From: Bacillota bacterium | Lineage (GTDB): Bacteria > Bacillota > UBA4882 > UBA8346 | NCBI GenBank assembly: GCA_023429995.1 | Contig: JAEZCE010000088.1 | Span: 1 to 56,075, forward strand | Direction of reading: 5' to 3' | Length of the DNA: 56,075 nucleotides | Shown here: positions 51,169-56,075 of the stretch, in pieces | How positions within the stretch are numbered: the first letter of the stretch is position 1 | Layout: each line of letters begins with the position of its first letter | Made by a program: the position numbers and the translations under genes | The notes under the pieces: generated by a model | Seen by the model: the letters and a program-made list of their open reading frames with translations, nothing else | Databases searched by the model: none | What the model was told of the DNA's origin: nothing

Positions 51169-51194
51169 GCAATATAATTAAGGTGGTGTTTATT

Positions 51195-53195
51195 TTGGGA
51201 AAGTCAAAAGACAAAATTCATAATCAAAACGGAAGCGAAAAAGCCGATTCCTCTCAAAATAATGAGGTCAATGAAATAATCGCTAAAATAATTATGGAAG
51301 ATCCGGCTCCCTCACAAAAAGAAGAAACCGAGAACGTTCATATAGAAGCAGCGCCACTTAAAGGGGAAACCGCGACAATCCCTGAGAAAAAAGAAGCTCT
51401 GGATGTTGATCCCGAGTTTTTAAATGATTTCTTAGTTGAAACAAGAGAACATATTGAAAACATTGAAATGAGTGTTTTGGCGTTAGAAACCGATCCCGAA
51501 AATTTGGAGTTAGTCAACAGCTTATTTCGTTCTTTTCATACAGTGAAGGGTTTGGCCGGATTTGTCAATCAAGACCTCGTACGGAAAATAGCTCATCAAA
51601 CCGAAACAGAGTTGGATAAATGCCGTAAGGGTGATTTAAAAGTCAGTAAGAGCTTTGTTGATATGATCCTAGCTTCTTCGGACTTATTAAAAAGGATTTG
51701 TGATGACCTTACCCTCAACGAAGATCCGGGTTTTTTGCAAACGGTCGAACATCATTTGGAAATTCTTAATAAAGGAATGATTTATTCTCAGGCTTCGCCA
51801 ATCAATACGACACCGGCTGAAGAAATTCAAGCTATCAAGGTAGATAAAATTGGCGAAATAATGGTCGGACAGGGACTTGATCCTAAAGCCGTCGAGGAAT
51901 TGTTGGAAAAGCAAGAAGATCATCCTGAACTAAAATTAGGACAATTGGCGGTAAAAGAAAAAAAAGCCGAGGCTGCAGACGTCCTTCAATCACTGAGAAT
52001 TCAAGAAAAGGCCGCAAATTTATTGAATGCCAGTGGCGGATATACAAGAGTGTCGGCGTTGAAAATTGATAATTTAGTCGATTTAATCGGCGAATTAGTC
52101 ATCATTCAATCCCAAATTGAACAAGATGCCGTAAAGCGCTTTGGAACCAATGACTCTTTGGTTACGAATCTTTTGAGAATGGAGAAAATCTCCAAAGATG
52201 TTCAGAATATTTCGATGTCTTTACGAATGGTCTCTTTGAAATCAACCTTTCAGAAGATAAACCGTATCGGTCGGGATACGATTGCCGAATTAGAAAAAAA
52301 TGTAAATATTGAAATGACAGGAGAAGAAACGGAAATTGACCGCGGTGTGGCTGAACGGATATTGGATCCCCTGGTCCATTTGGTAAAAAATTCGATATCT
52401 CATGGTATAGAAGATGAGGCGGACAGGCCTGCCAAGGGGAAATCAATTCAGGGTTTGGTTAAAATATCGGCTTATAGCAAACGCGGCAATGTTTATATAG
52501 AAATCAGCGATGATGGCCGGGGATTGGATACCGAGCGGATTTATCAAAAAGCAATTGAGAAGAAGATGCTGGACCCCGAAAAAATATATACCAGTGACGA
52601 AATCATCAATGTTGTTTTTTTACCCGGGTTTTCGACTGCGGAAAAGATAACGGATATTTCCGGGCGCGGGGTTGGTCTGGATGTTGTAAAAACCGAGGTC
52701 GCCAAAATCGGGGGAAAAGTAGAGGTTAATAACAGACCCGGTCAGGGCTGTACCTTTACGTTAAAAATACCCATTAATTTGGCGGTAATTAATGGAACGA
52801 TTATTGACATCTTAGGAGTGCGCTATATTATCCCAACACTTTATATCAAACAAATCCTTAAACCTGAAGAAGGTCAATGGGTTAATATCAGCGGCAACAA
52901 AGTCATGATTCGCATCAAAGATGAAATTATTCCTCTGATCCCCTGGACTAAATTATTTGGTGGGTCTCAAGTTGCGGTAGAGTATGATAAGACGGCGGAG
53001 TTGGTTGTTCTAGTGGAAGTTGAGCAAAAGCTCAAGGCCCTTCCGGTGCGGAATGTGGTTGATCGCCGTGAAATTGTCATCAAACCTCTTGGAAGCGAGT
53101 TTAGTGAATTGGATTATGTATCTGGAGCTTCAATACTTGGTGACGGTACGGTCGCTTTAATATTGGATATTGAAAATCTCTACAAGGTCGAATAA
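51195..53195 (+). CDS. cheA: Chemotaxis histidine kinase CheA, atypical linker
   Basis: This is the central kinase of chemotaxis. The 666 residues hold an acidic lead (1-70), an HPt domain (about 72-180) with phospho-accepting His115 in SFHTVKGLAG, a linker, the dimerisation helices (about 282-345), an ATPase domain (HLVKNSISHGIED, DDGRGLD, GRGVGLDVVK) and a CheW-like domain (about 530-666). Instead of a normal CheY-binding P2 domain the linker at about 214-270 (KIGEIMVGQGLDPKAVEELL, KLGQLAVKEK) resembles the GspE/MshE N-terminal motif seen in c-di-GMP-binding proteins. TTG 51195 is taken as start because AAGGTGGTG lies 6 bases upstream. Confidence 0.93.
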   Translation: MGKSKDKIHNQNGSEKADSSQNNEVNEIIAKIIMEDPAPSQKEETENVHIEAAPLKGETATIPEKKEALDVDPEFLNDFLVETREHIENIEMSVLALETDPENLELVNSLFRSFHTVKGLAGFVNQDLVRKIAHQTETELDKCRKGDLKVSKSFVDMILASSDLLKRICDDLTLNEDPGFLQTVEHHLEILNKGMIYSQASPINTTPAEEIQAIKVDKIGEIMVGQGLDPKAVEELLEKQEDHPELKLGQLAVKEKKAEAADVLQSLRIQEKAANLLNASGGYTRVSALKIDNLVDLIGELVIIQSQIEQDAVKRFGTNDSLVTNLLRMEKISKDVQNISMSLRMVSLKSTFQKINRIGRDTIAELEKNVNIEMTGEETEIDRGVAERILDPLVHLVKNSISHGIEDEADRPAKGKSIQGLVKISAYSKRGNVYIEISDDGRGLDTERIYQKAIEKKMLDPEKIYTSDEIINVVFLPGFSTAEKITDISGRGVGLDVVKTEVAKIGGKVEVNNRPGQGCTFTLKIPINLAVINGTIIDILGVRYIIPTLYIKQILKPEEGQWVNISGNKVMIRIKDEIIPLIPWTKLFGGSQVAVEYDKTAELVVLVEVEQKLKALPVRNVVDRREIVIKPLGSEFSELDYVSGASILGDGTVALILDIENLYKVE

Positions 53196-53307
53196 ATTCT
53201 TTATCAGGCCTATTTACAAAAATGAAAAATAAAAAGCCGGTTGTTCTGATTTTAACAATCGGTTACTATCTGCAATAATACACTAGGATAATTAGGAGGA
53301 AACTCGA

Positions 53308-53793
53308 ATGGTCATTGAAGGAGGTAAATTTCTAACATTCCTTTTGGATCAAGAAATATATGGGATCCCTATCAAAAAAGCCCGGGAAATCATCGGCGTA
53401 ATGGAGATTACTCACATTCCCAAAACTAAAAACTACATCAAGGGTGTTATCAATTTACGGGGGAAGATCATTCCAATTATTGATTTGCGTTTGAAATTTG
53501 GGATGGTGGAAAAACCATATACTGATCGGACTTGTATCATTGTTATTGAAATAGTAACCGAACAAGCCCATTATTTAGTTGGCGTAGCCGTGGATACTGT
53601 GGCCGAAGTGATCAATATTCAAAAAAATGAGATTGATTTGTTACCGGAGTATGAATCCCAATTTGAAAACGATTTTTTGGCTGGAATCGGTAAATTGAAA
53701 GATCGGGTGGTCATGATTTTAGATATCGAACAGATATTGAGCGGAGAGGATCTTTCTTACCTTAAACAAAAAATAACTGCAGAAAAAGTATAA
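53308..53793 (+). CDS. cheW: Chemotaxis coupling protein CheW
   Basis: This adaptor links MCP receptors to CheA. The 161 residues form the SH3-like double beta-barrel (FLTFLLDQEIYGIPIKKARE, IKGVINLRGKIIPIIDLRLK, VAVDTVAEVINI, FLAGIGKLKDRVVMILDIE). GGAGG before ATG 53308. It lies 112 bases after cheA in the same direction. Nothing unusual is seen, apart from a C-terminal basic tail (YLKQKITAEKV). Confidence 0.94.
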   Translation: MVIEGGKFLTFLLDQEIYGIPIKKAREIIGVMEITHIPKTKNYIKGVINLRGKIIPIIDLRLKFGMVEKPYTDRTCIIVIEIVTEQAHYLVGVAVDTVAEVINIQKNEIDLLPEYESQFENDFLAGIGKLKDRVVMILDIEQILSGEDLSYLKQKITAEKV

Positions 53794-53817
53794 ATAATAA
53801 TACTTGAGGGAAACAAA

Positions 53818-54300
53818 TTGGAAGAGCCAAAAACTTATTTTTTACATCCAGGGTATATATTTACCAGTTCCGAAGCCCATTTGGTTCATACCGTACTCGG
53901 TTCATGTGTTGCGGTCTGTTTATGGGATCCCAAACACCGGTATGGTGGAATCTGTCATTACATTTTACCGAAATCGACTGATGGAGAACATAACGGCAAG
54001 TATGGCGAAGTAGCAATCCCTCATATGATACGGTTAATGTTAGAAATGGGCTCGCTAAAGGGAGAGTTAAAAGCCCATATTGTTGGGGGCGGCGATAACG
54101 CTAAATTTCATTCTATCGTTGGATCCGCCAATGCGGATTTGGCCGATGAGTTATTGCGGCAGCACCAAATCGAAGTATTGACCCGGGATGTCAAAGGCCA
54201 GTTTGGAAGGAAAGTAGTCTTTAACAGCAACACCGGAGAAATTCTTATTTATAAAATCAACGATGTACGTAAAGAAGATTGGTACGGCAGTAATTTATGA
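53818..54300 (+). CDS. cheD: Chemoreceptor glutamine deamidase CheD, copy 1
   Basis: CheD deamidates or demethylates receptor glutamines and stimulates CheX/CheC phosphatases. The 160 residues show Cys30 in VLGSCVAVCLWD and His47 in GGICHYILP, the catalytic pair, and the later VGGGDNAKF and FGRKVVFNSNTGEILIY. The start is TTG 53818, 7 bases after TGAGGG; no ATG is near. A second CheD gene follows 30 bases downstream with the same layout. Two CheD proteins beside two CheX-type proteins suggest matched pairs. Confidence 0.92.
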   Translation: MEEPKTYFLHPGYIFTSSEAHLVHTVLGSCVAVCLWDPKHRYGGICHYILPKSTDGEHNGKYGEVAIPHMIRLMLEMGSLKGELKAHIVGGGDNAKFHSIVGSANADLADELLRQHQIEVLTRDVKGQFGRKVVFNSNTGEILIYKINDVRKEDWYGSNL

Positions 54301-54330
54301 ATCAACAGAAGCTGGTGATTTGGAGATATC

Positions 54331-54804
54331 ATGGAGGAATCAAAGACTTATTTTTTACAACCGGGCTATATTTTTGCCAGTCAAGAGCTCCATTTGATCC
54401 ATATTGTGTTAGGTTCATGTGTAGCGGTCTGTTTATGGGATAGCAATCAACAATTTGGCGGTGCCTGTCATTTTATTTATCCGACATCCGTTCATGGCGA
54501 GACCAACGGTAAAGTTGGAGAACTTGCAATTCCTCATTTATTGCGGTTGATGCAAGACATGGGAGCTGATTTGAATCATCTCAAGGCTCATGTGATTGGT
54601 GGGGCTCATAATCCAAACTCCAATTCAATCATTGGAAACGATAATAGCGCGATTGCCGAGGCGTTATTGGCCGATTACCGCATCAAAGTCGTAACCAAAG
54701 AAGTTGGAGGTACTTATGGCCGTAAAGTAATATTTAACTCAATGACGGGTAAAGTTTTGGTCTATCAAACCGATGACATCCGTCAAAGTGACTGGTATGA
54801 ATGA
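54331..54804 (+). CDS. cheD: Chemoreceptor glutamine deamidase CheD, copy 2
   Basis: This 157-residue paralogue of the preceding gene shares the N-terminus (EESKTYFLQPGYIF), Cys30 in VLGSCVAVCLWD and His47 in GGACHFIYP. The copies differ most in the middle and C-terminal half (IGGAHNPNSNSIIGNDNSA against VGGGDNAKFHSIVGSANAD), so they are not a very recent duplication, and both active-site residues are intact in each. It is the last gene before a strong terminator. Distinct partners among the CheX proteins or receptors are the likely reason for keeping both. Confidence 0.92.
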   Translation: MEESKTYFLQPGYIFASQELHLIHIVLGSCVAVCLWDSNQQFGGACHFIYPTSVHGETNGKVGELAIPHLLRLMQDMGADLNHLKAHVIGGAHNPNSNSIIGNDNSAIAEALLADYRIKVVTKEVGGTYGRKVIFNSMTGKVLVYQTDDIRQSDWYE

Positions 54805-54840
54805 TGTCACTACCCTGAAAGAACGTTTATATTCACGGGA

Positions 54841-54876
54841 AAAAAGTAATGCCGCAAAAAGGCATTACTTTTTTGT
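54841..54876 (+). terminator. Intrinsic terminator of the chemotaxis operon
   Basis: AAAAAGTAATGCC (54841-54853) pairs perfectly with GGCATTACTTTTT (54861-54873), loop of 7 bases, and the T-run continues (TTTTTT). This is a textbook terminator, possibly working both ways because of the A-run on the left. The remaining gap to 55120 is AT-rich and holds a promoter candidate and a small hairpin (55078-55097). Confidence 0.92.
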
Positions 54877-54942
54877 TTCATTATCAAAAAACATTAGAAT
54901 TTTTTATTTCAGTTGATTTTACATGGTCAAATTAAAATCGAT

Positions 54943-54969
54943 TCAAGTATTTAAGGATTATGCCGATGT
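54943..54969 (+). promoter_or_regulatory. Candidate sigma-28 (SigD-like) promoter before the second MCP
   Basis: TCAA (54943-54946), 15 bases and GCCGATGT (54962-54969) resemble TAAA-N15-GCCGATAT. It would give a leader of about 145 bases. The similar arrangement before the first MCP strengthens the case. Confidence 0.35.
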
Positions 54970-55120
54970 TTTCATCGAGTTTTAAAATAGAAAACGATAC
55001 TTTTTTTATATTTTATATATTTTTAATAGCAATTGTTAAATTTTGTTTCTTTTGAAAGGAGGTTTATAGAAATATCCAAATGTTTGAGAAAACATTTAAA
55101 ATTTGAGGAGTGAGCCAAAT

Positions 55121-56075
55121 ATGTTGCAAAAATTAGCGCTGGGTAAGCGGATTCAGCTTGGTTTTGGATGCTTAATGGTTTTAATCTTGATTATAGGATT
55201 TTCGGCAATTTATAACATGGGTGGAGTTAATGAAAAAATAGATGAAATTAAAAGATTCAATTTGAAAGCGGAACAGTGCAATAGCATGAATCAATCAATT
55301 TTGGTTCTCTCCAGAAGTTTGCGCGGTGTTCTTTTAAAGATCAACTCTCAGGAAGTCGCCGAGAACCAACAAGCGATGCAGGATGCTTATGGGAAATTCA
55401 AGGATACTTTTCAAGAAGCAAATCGAACATTTTCGACTCCGAAAGGGAAAGCCTTGTTGTCTCAAATTAATCAAGCTGCAAATTCAGCATGGCCACTAAT
55501 CGAGCGAGTGGTCGAATTAAGTTTGAATTCTCAAGACACTGAGGCAAATACTTTGGTTTTAACGGATGTTAAAGCAGCCGTAGCTCAATGGGCCGGATAT
55601 ATAAATGAATTAAAGAATTACAGTGAGCAGTTAAATCAAGAAATCATTGTCGGCGCCCAACAAACCTATTATAATTCCCGGGCGACTCTGGTTATATTGA
55701 TTGTCATTTCGGTGATTCTGGGAATTACAATGTCCTATATTCTGACCCTCAGTATTACCAAACCGATGAATTCCATCGCAGTCCGCATTAGCGAGGGAGC
55801 GGGGCAAGTGGCGGCTGCTTCGGGGCAATTATCTGCATCCGCCGGTCAATTATCCCAAGGGAGCGCCGAACAAGCCGCAGCCATTGAGGAGACTTCCTCA
55901 ACACTTCAAGAGTCCGGGTCTATGTTGACGCAAAATAGCACCAATACGAAACAAGCTGCGGATTTATCGGAAAAAGCGAAAGAATCAGCGAATAAAGGCA
56001 GCGCTGAGATGAAACAGATGATGGAATCGATTCAGGAAATTAAAAAATCCAGCGATCAGATCGCCAAAATCATCA
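55121..56075 (+). CDS. Methyl-accepting chemotaxis protein, cut by the window end
   Basis: Only the first 318 codons are present. They show membrane segment 1 (about 13-32), a helical sensor (33-187), membrane segment 2 (about 188-210), a short HAMP-like stretch (TLSITKPMNSIAVRI) and the beginning of the cytoplasmic coiled coil (QLSQGSAEQAAAIEETSSTL). It is a paralogue of the MCP at 667 with the same layout; the sensor halves differ, the cytoplasmic halves are near identical in many stretches. GAGGAG (55105-55110) precedes ATG 55121. A second strong site, AAAGGAGG at 55055-55062, has no usable start codon. Confidence 0.93.
   Translation, partial: MLQKLALGKRIQLGFGCLMVLILIIGFSAIYNMGGVNEKIDEIKRFNLKAEQCNSMNQSILVLSRSLRGVLLKINSQEVAENQQAMQDAYGKFKDTFQEANRTFSTPKGKALLSQINQAANSAWPLIERVVELSLNSQDTEANTLVLTDVKAAVAQWAGYINELKNYSEQLNQEIIVGAQQTYYNSRATLVILIVISVILGITMSYILTLSITKPMNSIAVRISEGAGQVAAASGQLSASAGQLSQGSAEQAAAIEETSSTLQESGSMLTQNSTNTKQAADLSEKAKESANKGSAEMKQMMESIQEIKKSSDQIAKII

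Noticed and set aside
1..56075. tRNA, rRNA, CRISPR arrays, prophage or transposase genes
   Set aside because: I looked for these and found no convincing sign of any; only small inverted-repeat elements are present.

Overview
The window looks like a chromosomal segment of a plant-polysaccharide-degrading, motile, probably anaerobic member of the Bacillota. The signs are a PyrR-attenuated pyr operon with a class 1B PyrD/PyrK pair, strong AGGAGG-type ribosome sites with frequent TTG and GTG starts, a CheC/CheX/CheD-type chemotaxis set, an ara-operon-like gene set, and GH48/GH9 cellulases. I cannot name the species. Every convincing gene lies on the + strand.

Layout. 1-2900: an untranslated or decayed stretch, a broken small gene, a methyl-accepting chemotaxis protein (MCP) and a 60-residue orphan. 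2916-13523: a LacI-type repressor with two identical palindromic operators, a CUT1 sugar ABC transporter without its own ATPase, GH51 arabinofuranosidase, a GH2 enzyme, an L-rhamnose mutarotase-like protein, AraM-type glycerol-1-phosphate dehydrogenase and a diacylglycerol-kinase-like lipid kinase. The gene content recalls araM-araNPQ-abfA of Bacillus subtilis. 13801-18509: a complete five-gene branched-chain amino acid ABC transporter (livKHMGF).

18737-37180: a secreted cellulase cluster. It holds GH48, GH9-CBM3c (four genes), a GH5-like enzyme, a GH5_1 endoglucanase and an alginate-lyase-fold enzyme. The enzymes carry CBM2 or CBM3 modules, joined either by 84-residue chitobiase-C-terminal-like repeats (eight copies in four genes) or by Thr-Pro linkers. 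No dockerin or cohesin is visible, so this is a free-enzyme system. A CBM2 tail remnant follows the only cellulase that lacks a binding module.

37220-49274: pyrR-pyrP-pyrB-pyrC-carA-carB-pyrK-pyrD-pyrE, then purE. A promoter and two PyrR-type attenuators control it. pyrF is absent from its usual place. A possible extra promoter overlapped by an ArgR-box-like palindrome sits just before carA.

49275-56075: a long AT-rich leader containing a strong inverted repeat, then a chemotaxis operon (CheY, CheX, CheX-like, CheA, CheW, two tandem CheD), a strong terminator and a second MCP cut by the window end.

Together the genes suggest a cell that digests cellulose outside, imports arabinose-containing oligosaccharides for cytoplasmic cleavage, and steers toward nutrients. 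All identifications are from reading sequence by eye; no database search was run.
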